A stretch of DNA of 64,000 bases from Lethocerus indicus (GCA_019843655.1 JACDQD010000003.1:8000925-8064924), one strand, 5' to 3'; positions 13,687 through 27,287 are shown, counted from the stretch's first letter. Notes: a model not told the origin generated them from the letters alone. Program-made: numbers and translations.

Positions 13687-16131
13687 GGGCCGACACTCGG
13701 CGCGTATCGCCCTCTCTGTCTGGCTCACTAATTTACTGGCTGGATGCCATCGAAAGGCGAGCGGGCGAGAGGGAGGGAGGGAAGGGAGGAGGAGGCGTAC
13801 AGTGCTTGGCCGGGCCTCGCCTCTCCCACTCAAAGCCCCGACACACCACGACGACTATCCCAGCGTAAAAACATCAACCTCTTGTGCCCCGCTCGCCCGT
13901 CCCTTTACCCGACACTATTTAACCGAGATATCCACCGCGCTACTATTCGATTCGAATCCTACGGTGGGGAAAAATAAACGCTCGGCTCTATCTCGCTAAT
14001 GAACTCGAGGGCCCGGTCTATTCTGAAATCGTGAACCGATCAGATTTACGCCTCTTCTCTTAATGGACTCGATTGCCGTTCGCTTATGGCGAGCACTGTA
14101 TAGTCGCTACAATAACGCCGATAGGCCGAACCAATAAAACTATAGTGTACCAAACCGCCTGCAAAATACCCGCACTGCAACTCTTGTACCATCCCGGCTG
14201 TTAAATTTTTCAAATATATTTGAAAATCCAGGCTCCAGGTAATACTCCCCGCAATTGCTCGTTGTTAAAAAAAACCCTGCGGACAATGCGGCAGTACTGT
14301 AGTTTTATAGGAACGAGCACACCCTGTATCAGCCGCGACCGAGGAATGCCGGCAGAATGTATCCTTGACGGGTACTTCCTGGTAGGAGTCATCGAGAAAA
14401 TCTATTATAGTACGGCGCCTATTCTCGAGGTAAATATCCCCCCATGGGCGTATACTCCCCGTGGCCATTATGCGCTCATAATTTGCCGGTGGACCTCAGA
14501 CAGTCAATAAAAAATTAACCTTCGTGAACATAATTAAATAAATATTTCGTTTTTAGAATGAACCTGTTTCACCACTTCAGAGCCGAGGAGGTTCTTCTAG
14601 TAACGAAGAATATTATTTTCAAGTTTCCAGGTTTATAGGGAAAAATAAATAAGAGCTTGTGGAAGTTTAATAATAAATCTTAGTTCTATGTTTGGAGATC
14701 GTCTACAAAACTAATTGTATTGGTATCACTCAAAACGGTAGGTAGTGCAGGCTTATGGGAGTTGGGAGACGGCGTGGGCAGCTTGCCTAATATAGCTGGG
14801 GCAGTTGGCGGAGGCGTTGCTCCCACGTCCCGCACCTTACTGTCTCTCTGGCCTCCCCCCCTCAAAACCAAGACGACCGACCCAACGTGCAGTCGTTAGC
14901 CCAGATGGGTATCTGATTCGAACCGCCCAATGAATCGGCTCTCCTTTCTCTCCTTCTCCAAAGCCACTACAGCGCCCGATCTGTTCTCTCTTCTCATTCT
15001 CTTCCTTCTCCCCGGCCCAACAATGCCGGCGTGAAAACATTGTCCACCCGACACAAGCCATCATCATTTACAGTCATCGCCTTCGATAAGCCACGCCCCT
15101 CTCCTCCTCTAAACTATACTTTCTCGTCGTCGGTATTTTCTTATTGCCCCGACTACTTTCTATACCGAGTATTCTAAAATAGGCCGCGGATGAGGAACCG
15201 TCCATCTTAGAGCCGGAGGCTTACGCTCCTTCCAATATTGTTCATCGCCGAGTACGTTTTCAGATATGCTACCGCTGACGGGGATATTTGAATTCATTTG
15301 ATCACAAAAAAAAATTGTATTCTGACAATTTCCCAGAAAAATCCTACAGCTAATATTCTCTTTCCTACTATTTCGGATTACACGGAAGGAGGAGGAGAAA
15401 GCCGCCGACGAAAGAGTGTTTACAGAGTAAAAAAAAAACAGTAAGAAACGAGTACTCGGTACACAATGGTGGCGGTGTTTTGTACGGCAGCACACCAATT
15501 AAGTCGTTTCAATTTCACACAGGTCAAGAAAAATGAAACGGCGGTTTTTAGATCACTATCGTGCGATAGTGCGAGGGGGGGGCAGAGGGGAGAGAGAGAA
15601 AGAGACAATGGGACCGACGGAGCTTTTCGTGAAAGCAGAACCGCTTTCAGCCCCAGTTAAATGACTGGAGTCGTTCAGAAACAAACAAACGGTGACATCG
15701 TTTCACTAGGATTGCCTAGTGGCTCTGTATTCACGAAAACTCTGCGTCGATAGGATATAATTTTAGCGAAAAAGTTTCAGTGGAGACAATATATTTGTCG
15801 TGTACCCCGCGGACCAATTTATTCCGCGATATATTCCAATTATACCGCGGGGTTATAATTCGGGAAGTAAATAAACTTATCTTAAAAAAAATACGGGAGC
15901 AGGTAGGCACAGAGACATCGGACCCTTGTTTGTCCAGATAACTGACAATATTTTCCAAATTAATCCCCGGTCAGGTCAGAAACCAAGTCCAGGTATCTCG
16001 ATCCCCGCTAATTCCTACATGTCTCCGAAAGTATATATTTTTTTCCGGACCGCATAAAATTTAATCGGAGGCAAATCCCTTAACAGAAAACGCCCGAACA
16101 CGTGTTTTTCACTGCCCAGAGAGGAAGAGAC
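13687..16131. other. unannotated sequence, no gene
   Basis: The stretch holds poly-A runs at about 14267, 15306 and 15429 but no element body attached to them. Frames of 60-112 codons at 14.2-14.5 and 15.2-15.5 kb overlap antisense frames and contain no recognisable domain. Confidence 0.45.
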
Positions 16132-16140
16132 AGAGAGAGA

Positions 16141-16190
<50 letters not shown>

Positions 16191-16191
16191 G
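16132..16191 (+). repeat. (GA)n microsatellite, about 60 bases
   Basis: GA dinucleotides with two GGGA interruptions. The antisense 69-codon frame that crosses it is an artefact of the repeat (Leu-Ser). Confidence 0.93.
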
Positions 16192-17783
16192 GCCGAGATC
16201 AAGCGAAAAAAAAGACCTTAACATTCACGTCCACATCCTTTACACAGATAATGGTCGAAACGTGTTTTCGGGGAGAGCTCTCCGGGCCCAAACTTATTTC
16301 TGATATCTCCCGACAGGACTCGGCGATTGTCCATAAAAACCAAATTTACAAATAAAAAGGAGGAATGAGGAGGGGAAAAAAGTTAAACAAGAAGAAACGG
16401 ATTGGAGCGAGTTAAAAAATACGGCGGGAGAGCGGGTAGGTGAGGGATCCTCCCCGGTTTTGAGCGATGGCCGCCGTAACCGGTACACGGGACAGGGACA
16501 GGGACCCACCCGCCCCCACCCATATACCACCACAGCCGGTCCCCTTTAAGTCCCAAATACCGTGATTTTCGCACTTTTTTCAATAATTAAATATCAAGGT
16601 TCGCCCAGATGAGATATTCTGTCTTCCCGTGTGACCTTTACCCCATATCTCACCAGTTTGATCCCGGGCCATCGCCCGGTTCGGTTTGGATAGCCGAGCT
16701 CAAAGCTGAGTCACGTCAAACTGTTCTTAATTTTCAACGTGGCAAATCGAAGGTCTATTAATCAGGGATCCGCTTGAAGGAATCGGACCTTGTAAAATAC
16801 CGATTGGAACGGTGGTATCATATTTCGGGCTGAACTGGCGGGATGAATGATGGTCGTGGGAGTTTGGGGGGCTGGGGCCGTTTGTTGGGACGCGAACTCT
16901 GGATGACACGTGCCCGGCCAAAACTTTCCTGAATAAATAGTTGAAGAGTCACCCTCGGGCCGGTCAAGTCCGTTGACCTCATTAAATCCGTTTCTTCACG
17001 CTTCCCCGTCCCAACCTACCCTCTTCCTTTCTTTATTTTAAATTCCCTTCACGGTGGAGCCTCTCAATGCTCTTCCTCACAATGCGTACCGTTCTGACCG
17101 TTTGAAGGTCGGTCTCGCGGGGCCTTGCGCTCGACGGGGGTCGCGTCGTACACAATCGCCAATCTTAACAATTTGAAATCGACTAATCTATTCGTAAATG
17201 TCCGCATTAATTTTTCAAAATTAATTCTTCGGACACTGAAATGAGTTCGGCTGCATACTCTACCATAATCTCTCATCGATACGAATGTATCAAACAAAAT
17301 TCCAAGGAATGAAACCGACACTTAAAATAGCTTCGATGTCATATTTGGGGACCCGATTCGTCAAGGAGTCGTCGAAGTTATTTACTTTTTGTGAGAGGTC
17401 AAGACAGATTCCAACGAATGAGTGCTTAAATGTGTGAACAATTGTGTATATAATACATATCAATGTTCCATTTATAGGAGGACAGAAGTTCTTGGCGTAA
17501 TCGCGGGAGATAACTTGTCTTGCAAGTTTCGCACGTACTTCCTTGTTTGTTCTAACGATATTCCGTTTGTCCTAGGTCTGCTACCGGTTTTACCGACCGC
17601 CTCCACTGACCGTGGTTCCAAATCCAGCCAAGGAATACTCATTCCCGGTATACCCTAACGTCGAGTCCATAGGAGAAGGGTGCCTATGTGCGGACATCGG
17701 TCGCGTCCCCGTCGGCGACAATTTTGGCTATGGTGGACGGAACGTTTAGTATTGATTTTTGTGAACAGTTGGCCCGGACCAGG

Positions 17784-17788
<5 letters not shown>
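16192..17788. other. unannotated sequence, no gene
   Basis: Frames at 16.3-16.6, 16.7-16.9 and 17.1-17.3 kb are short and unrecognised. There are no RNA-gene motifs or long inverted repeats. Confidence 0.5.

Positions 17789-17846
<58 letters not shown>
17789..17846 (+). repeat. (AG)29 microsatellite
   Basis: Fifty-eight bases of uninterrupted AG, the longest perfect purine dinucleotide run here. It lies 99 bases before an (AT)25 run, so a tract able to form H-DNA and one able to extrude cruciforms lie close together. Confidence 0.96.
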
Positions 17847-17849
<3 letters not shown>

Positions 17850-17943
17850 GCCAGGTGACGCCACACCAGCCTCCCCTTCCTTATGCATCCCAGATAGGGG
17901 ATGACTGGTCCCTGCTCCACCACAGCTTTTTCCCTTCCTCCCA

Positions 17944-17945
<2 letters not shown>

Positions 17946-17995
<50 letters not shown>
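17946..17995. repeat. (AT)25 microsatellite
   Basis: Exactly fifty bases of alternating AT, self-complementary and so able to form a cruciform. A second run of exactly 25 units lies at 37145-37194. Confidence 0.96.
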
Positions 17996-17998
<3 letters not shown>

Positions 17999-20036
17999 TA
18001 GCCCTGTGCTTATAATAAATCTATATCATTGATCCAATCCGTACTGAATCGTACAGATAGCTTATAAAATTAGATTACATTTCAAATAGCAATCGGAGAT
18101 GCCAGTTACAATCTTATATACACTCATTTAAATATTAAAATTATTTATACGAATCAAGAAAAAAATTTTATTCATATACAAATATTAATTGTGACCTCGT
18201 TATTTTAAATATATGTATATATATATTTATGAGGTTATGAATATATTCTATATTCCCAGCAGAGGTGTAGTACTGAGTATGAGTACCGTTTTAAAGTGCT
18301 TCCATTCGGTTGAACCGTTCGATAGGACCAGTCCCGAAAAGTGTTCACATGGTAACGCACGCGACTCTCCCCTCCTCCCCTACCCGTTCACGTCCTTATT
18401 ATAGACCGGTTCTGGGGTCCCGACGGGGGTTCATCGGACTAAAGCCCGTGTGTGAAGCATGTAACCAGATGTGTACATACACGCTCCCAATACGAATCGA
18501 GAGTTTAGGCAACTTAAAGGTTTACAATGATTTACCTCTGGCATAAACTATATAATACTTATATATTACTCTGAGCGGGCACTTGTGGGTGAGGAGAATA
18601 TTGGTACCATTTAATCGGAAATGTTCGACATTTTGAAAGCCACTGAAGCATTAAACGATATCGTCCTACAGGAACAAACGTTTTTGCAATGATTACTGAC
18701 TAGTGCAGCAAACTTTTATTGATATAAACCGGAGGAGGAATGAAAATACCGCTTTTTAGACAAATATGACGTATGATACATACGTACAACACATCCTGTA
18801 AACTACACTGATATACAGGAACAAACGTATAGAATTGGAAAATTATAATCTAGAAAAACAGTTAATATAATTTGTACTGTTACATCGGTTATATCTATAT
18901 GACGAATGCATATTTATTAAAAGGGCTTAACTAATAAAATCACCATATAGGTCATTTAAGTTCCCGCTTAAAAAAACCTATTCGAAGACGCGGAAATTAA
19001 GAGGAGAAACGATTTTGCCCGCGATAATTCGAGCGGCTGTTGGCTTCGGTGAATCACTCAAAGGGGTTAAACAGGAGGAAGGGAGATTGACAAAGTAGGG
19101 TGTAAGAGTGAGAGAGAAACAGGCGGTCTGGAGGGAGGCCTCCCCCGGCTCAGCTCGCTCATTGAACATCTGTCCTCCCTACTCACTCGCTCCTCACTCC
19201 CTCCCCCCCCCCTCTCCTCGCTCTCTCCCTCTCTCCCTCTCCCTCAACCGCCTTTCGGGCTATGCGGCTCGACAGCGCTGCTGCCTCTTTCGAAAGGGGA
19301 CCGAGCGAGCCTGCCCCCTCTATCTAGGCTTGTAGGTTAGTGAGACAGGAGCCCACACTAAATACTTTAAAGCCCGCGGCTTAATATAACGTCGGCACTC
19401 CCCACTCCCTCACCCCATAACACTTCTCAACAATCCGGCCTCTAGATTAAACGTCCCCAAACGCCCTCCACCCCCGCACAGTAACCGGTCGCAATTAAAA
19501 CTTAATTTCCGAAACGTAACTCCTAGTTGAGTAACAGCCACAGGACGACAAGACGAAAAAATGCCCACAAAACTTTTTGTTAAAAGGAGAATAACATTAT
19601 TTCCATGTAATTCTAATGCAAACGGGCTCTCGGCACTGAGTTTCCCAGCCTTTTCACCTCAAATGGCATTAATTCTACCCTCGTTTACTGTTGACACACC
19701 AACCCTGTCGACGGGTTTAGTTCCGGCCTATATGAATACGACAATGCGCTACACCCAACCGATAACTGGAAGATATTAATTCGGGAAACAACTTTAGGTT
19801 TCTTCCAGAATGTTGAAATATAGGACAACAATTTGTCCAGGGCGGCGTTTGAAAAGGCGGAGAGGAGGAGCGTTTCGAGGCGGGTTTATTGTCGGTAGGA
19901 GGTCCGACCGGGGCCACCACTACCTGATCCCCACAACAAAGTGATCAAAGCACCCGCCCAAAATCGGCCAAAATACTTTAAGACGCCGGCCCCCATTTAC
20001 GCCAGACAACGTATCGTGCCCCGAATGGGGGGCACT
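17996..20036. other. unannotated, mostly AT-rich
   Basis: 18.0-19.0 kb is AT-rich with ATATGTATATATATA patches. A 13-base word (ACAGGAACAAACG) occurs twice, near 18668 and 18815. A CT/C-rich tract occupies about 19190-19246. No gene is visible. Confidence 0.5.
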
Positions 20037-20062
20037 TTCTAGGTAGAGAAACCTACCTAGAA
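20037..20062. repeat. 10-bp stem hairpin (left half of tandem palindrome)
   Basis: TTCTAGGTAG at 20037-20046 is the exact reverse complement of CTACCTAGAA at 20053-20062, with the loop AGAAAC between them. Its last two bases are shared with the next palindrome. Confidence 0.8.
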
Positions 20063-20076
20063 TGACCTAGGTCATT
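20061..20076. promoter_or_regulatory. perfect 16-bp palindrome with AGGTCA everted pair
   Basis: AATGACCTAGGTCATT is its own reverse complement. Its core, TGACCT followed directly by AGGTCA, is two nuclear-receptor half-sites back to back with no spacer (ER0). AGGTCA is the known half-site of many nuclear receptors, and the A/T immediately outside each half is compatible with extended half-sites. Binding is inferred from the motif alone; the palindrome may equally be structural. Confidence 0.4.
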
Positions 20077-23000
20077 CCATTGACAAAAAGTCCGGGCGTG
20101 TAAGAAATGTCAAGTACCGAAAGTAGCCTCTTCTCGATGAGAGCTGTTTTTAGAGTCTGGTGAAAAGGGAATCGTAAAAATCAGCTTCGGCGGCGGAAAC
20201 GCGGCCGCCGATAAGCGGTCAGATAGGAGGCCGCACCACGCATTCATATTGCCATAGAAATCCCCTGCTACAGCAAAATCGTTGATATTTTAACCGATAC
20301 TATTAGAACATTCGGTCCCCCTCAGACACAAATATCTAGTTCCTCTCGAATTAGAAAATCAGTCGCGAAAACAACTGTTTCGGATCCCTTTTTCTACACG
20401 AAACATCTTTTGTACCGAGTTGTTTACAGCGTTTGTTTAATGCGCACTGAACAATCATCGACAACTCATCGTCGATATTCTTAAATACGCCGGAGTGGGA
20501 CGCAATCTAACTCTGAGCTTATCGCCCCCCGGCCAGTTTCCGTCCTCTGTCGCAGCAGATTTCTACGATTCACATAATCGCGACGCACTGCTCTTGGAAA
20601 TAACGCGTGTTGTTAAAATTAAATTCCCACACACAGCCTTTTTCTCTTCCAATTCTTCTTTCACCCACACCCCTTCAAAAAAATGGTTTACCTAAATAAT
20701 ATTTAGTGTTAAAGTGGACCATTTTCGAATAATAAATGAATTTTCTGCTGTAATATCCGGCTGGTAAACACCCGGGCTTCCGTCATTTACTCAGAACAGA
20801 TTCAACACGGCGACTAAATTTTCATTGAAAATTTCATTTAGCGACATCAGACGAACGTCATTTTGCGTCAATTATTCTACTAAAATGCTCTAAGTACGGA
20901 AATGATGAAAGAGAAAAGTTTGGTAATTTATGAAGAATATATTCTACGATTGCATTACAGTCGGCCAATTATTCATTTTGAGTGAACAAATCGAATTATG
21001 ATTGTAAACGCGTACAAACAACAGGCGATAACCGTAGCTCGGGAACCGGGCTCTTAAACTCTGCACTATGGGCGGTCGAATATCGTGTTTCGAACCATCA
21101 GTTTTGAGGCTCTCTCAAACAGTTAAAATTGCGCTCAACTTACGTTTCCCCAAACAAACTTCCGGGACGTTAAAACGGGATCGGTGTATTTCGAGGAGGA
21201 TTCAACGCGCGCGGACCCGGCGGTCAACGTATCGACGTACAAAAATTGCGAGTGGAAAGTGTGTATTCCATAGAGAGGCCGGCACGATAGGGGCGAAGAA
21301 GAAACGTACTCGGGAGAGCACTGACTGAGAGCTCAGACAAGGCAGAAAAAAAGACCAAGTAAAATAAACAAAAATGCTGTTGGGTCTGAACTGACTGGTC
21401 TGTATTATTACGGCGAGGGACGGGTTGGGGGGGAGGGGGTGAGGTAGTTTCAATGGGCATTTACAGTTATTCACAGGCACGCACACCGCCGTCTGTATTT
21501 GTGCGTGTGTGTGTGTATGTATGGAGGGGTGGAGGGGCAATCTCGGGATACCGTATTGTAACCGTATTCTGATGATGCTAGTAGTTTGGAGAGCGGGTCG
21601 CCGCACTCTCAAAGCGGCTCTCGACTGAAAACTCGGGTAATTGAAAAATCCGATGCAGCCCATTCGGTCGAGGTGAAAAAGGAAAAAAAGATGGGCCTTT
21701 GGAACAACACGGAGTGCGATTGGGAATTGGGTGTATCGCGTTGCAATATTAAAAGTCAAATAGAGTCGAATCAAAAAAAAGCTTTTATTTAACCTTATTT
21801 TTTGTATAACTGAAAGGAGAATCGATTAAAATTTATTTTCAGTAACACATCGGGCAATATAATCGCGAAAAGGTAAATCCGGCCAAATCAATCTATTCGT
21901 CCAAATAAGAACTTTTTCGCCTTAAAAAGTCCGTTTCATCGACCGACCAAACGGACAAAAATAATTCCTATTTAGACTTTAAATTTAGATGTAGTTTAGT
22001 AATACTCCCCTCAACTATTATATCTGCCCCAAAAACCACGGCTATCGTTACATAGTACGAGTTAAAAACCACAGTTAACATCCTGTTGTCTCGAAGCGAT
22101 AATTTTTATTTTTAGCTCACAACTATAACCGAAATGAATAAGAAAGAAATAAGTGGCGCATTACTCTTTTCGCCTTGGGCCTGGGAAAGGTGTTTATAAG
22201 GTATTTTATATATCTAGGTCTTGGGGATAGAGCCGAGTTAGCATCACTGGCGGACGAACAACGGGGGTCAGACCGTAATCATCCGAACCGCAGTGGCCCA
22301 CTTTCCGGAATAGACGTCCAATCGGGGTCCGTTCGGCCAAGTGAAAAAGAAAAACATGTTAAAATTATATTGGTGATGGCCAAGGGAGATCAGAACTATT
22401 CTGCGCTATGGGTGATTCTGCCGGTGACCGGTCCCAGCTTCAGTTTCCTGAGAGTCCTGAGGGAGGGAGCGCAGGCTCCTAGAAAGGGGGCGCATCCACC
22501 CCAACCCTCCTTATTTCTTTATACGGAAATTCCCCGAGCGCACGGGTTGAACCGAATAAAGTTTCTTTTTTCCCCTCCCTTCGACAATAAAAAGCGCCAT
22601 TTCACAAATTAACACCGGGGCCCGACAAAAGCCGACGGACGGCCAAACTGGCACGAATAAAAATAAGGAGAGGGAAACAAAGGATATAAATCAGCCGGTA
22701 AATTAGACGATTAAGGGCGTAGTCCACTCTTACCCAAAAAAATAAAAGAATATTCCGAGCAGCTTCATCTGGAGATGGAGGTTTCGAGATAAAATTCCTA
22801 GGCTTTTATCGTGCGCACCGGACGAGGACTACCGCCGGTAATAAACATAAATTTACCGTGTGGAGAAATTAATCGTGGATTTAATTTAATTCGGTCAAAC
22901 GTGCCGCGTTTTTATTTTAAGCTTCGCTTACTTATTAAAAAATATTACGACAAAGAAAAAAGAGCAGCTCGATAAAATACCTTATAAAGAATATTGTCCA

Positions 23001-26000
23001 GAATTATATGTATTTAAAAAAATATAGATTAATCCGGCCAACATTCCAGTTCAATATTACAGAATTGTATGTGTCCTTAAGCGGATACCGGGTGATTCGC
23101 CGATGGATACAAAGTACAAATCCACGCTTCAGGTACACGATCGGGAATCTCGATTTCTCTTCCAGTCCCGGCTGGGTTTCAGCCGCGCATTTTAATTATT
23201 AGGCCTGAACAGAATGAAAATAATTCGAGAATAACGCGCTGGGAAAGGTGAGGGGTGGAAAGTAGGATCCCCGGCTAAAGAGAGCAAAACCGACATCGCC
23301 GGATCGTGGACAGAAACGTTGGAGCGACCCGGGGAAAGTGAACGAGAAAATGAACGGCCCGGTGAAAGAATGCAACGGCCTCAAAGAGGAATTCACCGGC
23401 GTGAAACTCTCGATCGGTGGAAAACGTGGACTTCTCTCACTCCCATTCGTGAATACATTAAAAACTCGGCTGAAAATAATTGTTACAGGCGGTAATCATT
23501 CCGTAAAATAGTGCGAAAGCTTGTACTCGAAGTGGTATAACACGAGACCCACGGTCGGTCGATTCGCGCACAGTTCTGGGCTACTGTCCATAAACAAAGT
23601 TTGGCATTTGAGCTTATTTCGAAACATCTTTTCTTCTACTCTCTGTACTCTATACAGAGGTCCTGTATATCGGTTGAGCGGTAGATTGTTGGACTATCGA
23701 CAGCTCTGTTTATTTTGAAACCTTATTCGGCCTGCCACTGAAATTTCTGAAAAGCTCGGTATATTCGGGCCCACTGTCGGGTCACTGCAGTCGAAGTAGC
23801 AATATATTTTTCGTTAACAACGTTCGGGATCCAGTAACGCGTTTATCTCGAAAGACCTTTGTTCTCGGTATCTCCCCGTACTATAGATTAGGTCCGAGTG
23901 TTCAGCGCTCTACAAAAAGTAAGCGGGTAAATGTTACTGACAATACCGAGGAAATTGACCGAGTTTATCTCGCGAGTGTTGGGACGCCCTAAAAAATCGT
24001 TTTTAAGCTCTTGGATGCCAGTTTTCCCACAGGCCTAGGGTAATTGAAATCTGAAAATTATTTCATTCGAACAAACACTCGAAGTGAGTGGACGTAAGTG
24101 CGTATATCGGAGAGAATCAAAGCGGTCGGAAGGCGGAAAGAGGCGCGTTTACTCCTGGCCCAGATACTTGGGCGTAAACGCTCAATGCGGCCATTGATCA
24201 ATGAGAGGCTCCGCTTTTCCCATTAAACGGCCGGTCGTCTCCATTTACTCACGCCAACGCCTATTTCGTCTTTATATTTTATAATCGCTTTATTTAAAGC
24301 CCGACCTAATATATAGAACAGCGAATAAATTCTACGACCTCAAATGTCCGGAATTCGACAGTGCACGAAAATTGTAGAGACTGTAATTAAACATTAAAAT
24401 GTTAAATAAATAAGCGGCAGAGATGTTACCTACTGGAGAATGACTGGTATTTATTTTATCGCTTTCAATATTTATTTCTGCCTAGGTTATTTTCTTCACC
24501 AAATAAACAATGAAATCTTGAAAATCGAGTTTGTAATAATTTTATAGAAAACCATACCCATTTGCCATTTCAAAATGTTGGTTCTACAAATAATCTTACG
24601 GTTATATCGGCACGACCACCACTGACGAATGGACAGCGCAGATAATAACAGTAGGCAAAATAATTACAGAATAATATATTACGAATTTGGTGGAATTATC
24701 CCATTTAACATATGCCAGACGAAGGGTTTATTCCGGAGGCACAAATCCGCCAGAACTGTCAGCCCATATATCCAGTCCGATATAATTCCTACTAAGAGGA
24801 CGGTAATTGCTTAAAGAAAAATGCCGTTTACTCCAAATTATCAACTTTAGGTTTTAAATCCGACCGAGCCATTTTTCCTTTTGTGAGAGACACAACATCT
24901 CATTAGCCTCTTTTCCTGCCGTATCAGCCAGGCCGTAATATCCAATTTTTCGCGTCCCGTCTCCAAATCCCGGATTTATTGTCGGCGGGCCGGCCGCGGG
25001 TTGAACGGCCGCCGAGGGACGACCGAAACTAATTTTCAAAGGCGGCTCTCCGATTATTAGAATTGAATTTATTAGCCCGGTGAAAGCCGCCGCCGACGCC
25101 TTCGTCACGCCACTTTGACCGCTCCGCTCCTACGGGAAGCGGACTTTCTTCGGGATATTGTTTTGAAAACGGGCCCGACGTTTCGTAAAGTGAGCCGCGG
25201 CCTCCTCCCTCCACCGCCGGCCCAGTTGGAAATCGCTGGCGACGCGCCCCACATTCCGACTCCAGAGACTATTTGCGATTGTCCGATACGGTACCGGGCG
25301 AAAGCTCTCCGCGCTCCCTTTTCCCCTCGGGGATTTTCTATGAATGAACTCCGAGAAGAGCCACCATTTTCCTTCTTTTCTCAAAATTCGACCTACGACG
25401 TACTATATGAATTAATGTAGATCAAAACCTAGGTTTAATCAATTAGCGAATTTTTATGCACTCGGGGGAAGAAGAATAGAATATCAGCCCCGGTTGACTC
25501 AAACGTCTTCCAGGATAATATTTACGAAGATGATTACGAGAAATGGTACGCGCTCTCTGAGTATTATTTTGAGGAAATTTTAAAAAGTACCGCCCGGCGC
25601 GTATTCACAACGTTTTTATCTTATCAAGAGAAGTTACGATTGGGTCCGACCGGACCAAATGAAACGGGGACGACGCAACGTACTGAAATCGGAACAGCGA
25701 TTGGGATACACTAAAGGTTATGAACCGCGGAATTCGTGTGGAACGCCGAAAAAGTCACGACGGTCGTAAATCATGGCGAGGGGGCGGCTGAAGGGAGGAG
25801 TCCTCGATCCTGTTCCGAGTCTGGCCGGCCACCCACCGGCCAATTTATCAACACCCAGCGTCCACAATCTTCGCACTGTTCCGTCGATGATGTCACCGCG
25901 ATCATCTCGCTGATGAGGGAAGCGACGAGCGAGAGCCGTCGCTCACATTTTTCACACTTCAGACCGCACACTGTTCCTGTTAAGGCGGGAAAACGCCGAA

Positions 26001-26977
26001 AAGAGTTCCGATTCCGAATCGAGCTGGGTTAGTTTAAAAAGCCGAGGCAACGACTGTATACTGCGAACCGGTCAAGGTAGTTGAAAACTTGGCTTTTTTT
26101 ATACTCCGCTATATAAAACAGTTTTTAAAAATCCTCTGTAATAATCTAGTTAAAAAATTGAAAACTTTTATTCTACTTAGCCCCCTATCATTCACGTATC
26201 GGAGCCATCTCAAAGAAATAATTACACACGAAACTTTCCCGATTTCGGGAATAAACCGGCGTTCGAATGATTTTTCGAATAGTGGAGAGGGGAGCTGCGG
26301 CCCCGGGCCCGGGGACGGCTTCTGTCATTGAACGGCTCGTAAACACTAGAGTTTATGCAACGCTCAAGTTAAGATTGAGGTTATTAAGAACATGAAATAG
26401 AGGCAGACGAACTGGGCCAAGGCTGCTGCCGGACAGAACTAACCTAAGTGACACAGCTCGGGAGCACATAACGACCCGCCCGTACTAGAACTGCTTTCCA
26501 ATGTCTCCGTCTAAACGCAGGTAATATTGACACTTAGCAATGGTCTCCTTCTACTGGTATTACGAATAAAATTTATATCCTCCCGAGATAACTATAACGT
26601 AATTTTTATTTTAAAACTCTTCTTCCCTATCAATCATGTTGTTGGTTCAACTACCAACCAATGTTCCCTCCTAACTCTTTAACCCGTTCAATTTTAAATC
26701 GACGAAATGAGTGTATAATGCAGTTATGGATGCTGTATCTAATTTTTTGACGTCTATATTCACGCGAGATTGAAACACCCCCCTCATAATTACGGACGAC
26801 TACTTCGCTTCGACTCGGCCTTATAAATCTCGACTTGAAACCAATTCCAAGTTAAAATTAAATTACAGGCGAGGACAGTCGTTTATAATCGGGGATTCGA
26901 TAGGGCAGAACGAATCGATTAAGTCGGCATAAGGGTTATAAACACTTGTAGATTAATAAAAGTGTGAAATGACTCAC
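20077..26977. other. unannotated sequence, no gene
   Basis: Visible items are GC hairpins at 20187-20211 (TCGGCGGC/GCCGCCGA, loop 9) and 24982-25015 (TCGGCGG/CCGCCGA). A (GT)n patch lies at 21501-21522 and a perfect GC palindrome CCCCGGGCCCGGGG at 26301-26314. The 190-codon minus frame at 21202-21774 and the 145-codon plus frame at 22175-22612 are unrecognised and near the length chance would give. Confidence 0.45.
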
Positions 26978-27287
26978 CCTGGGCTGGAGTGCCTGTAGGT
27001 GGGAGTGTTGTTATAGTGGGGTTGTTTGTGGGAGGGGGCGGAGGTGGGGGCCCTGAGGGAGCGGATCCGGGCCCCGGGTAGCCCTCGGGGTCCGCCGCCG
27101 CCGCCCGCCACCACCACGCCGCCCCGCCCCGCCCCCGCCAACGCCGCCTCCGCCACCGCCGCCGCCGCCGCCCCCGCCCACGCCCACGCCCACGCCCACG
27201 CCGCCCGACTGAGTTGAGGTCGTCACTCCCCACACCGTCGTCACCACGCTCAGCTGCTGCTGACCGCCTCCGCCCGGCGACCACTCC
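26978..27287 (-). CDS. probable internal exon, Gly/Pro-rich protein
   Basis: This is the best-supported exon in the window. On the minus strand it is preceded by GGATTTTGCAG and followed by GTGAGTCA, both close to metazoan consensus, and it is 310 bases long. The frame open right through begins GVVAGRRR, passes an Arg/Trp-rich middle, and ends with DPEGYPGPGSAPSGPPPPPP and TGTPAQ. Offset by one base, the first third reads far more naturally (WSPGGGGQQQLSVVTTVWGV, then TTSTQSGG and a Gly/Val run), but that frame stops before the donor. The true product may therefore use one frame first and the other later, through an indel or assembly error in the GC repeat. Gly runs, Gln runs and Pro runs are typical of disordered parts of developmental regulators, but I do not recognise the family. 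The function is unknown. Confidence 0.45.
27030..27059 (+). other. G-quadruplex candidate
   Basis: On the plus strand, G-runs of 3, 5, 5 and 3 are separated by loops of 1, 7 and 6 bases. It lies on the template strand of the probable minus-strand exon, over its proline codons. Confidence 0.55.
27092..27202. repeat. GCC-rich repeats ending in (GCCCAC)4
   Basis: CCG/GCC units run irregularly from 27092, followed by four and a half copies of GCCCAC at 27176-27202. On the minus strand the hexamer reads GTGGGC and encodes Val-Gly in one frame and Arg-Gly in another. It is the likely site of any slippage or sequencing error that could explain the frame change in the exon. Confidence 0.85.

Noticed and set aside
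17655..17999. Frames encoding poly-(Leu-Ser) and poly-(Ile-Tyr)
   Set aside because: They are direct translations of the (AG)29 and (AT)25 microsatellites.
21202..21774. 190-codon minus-strand open frame
   Set aside because: Its composition follows local base content (His-Thr run from a GT repeat, Phe/Ser-rich ends), no family is recognised, and the length is near chance expectation.
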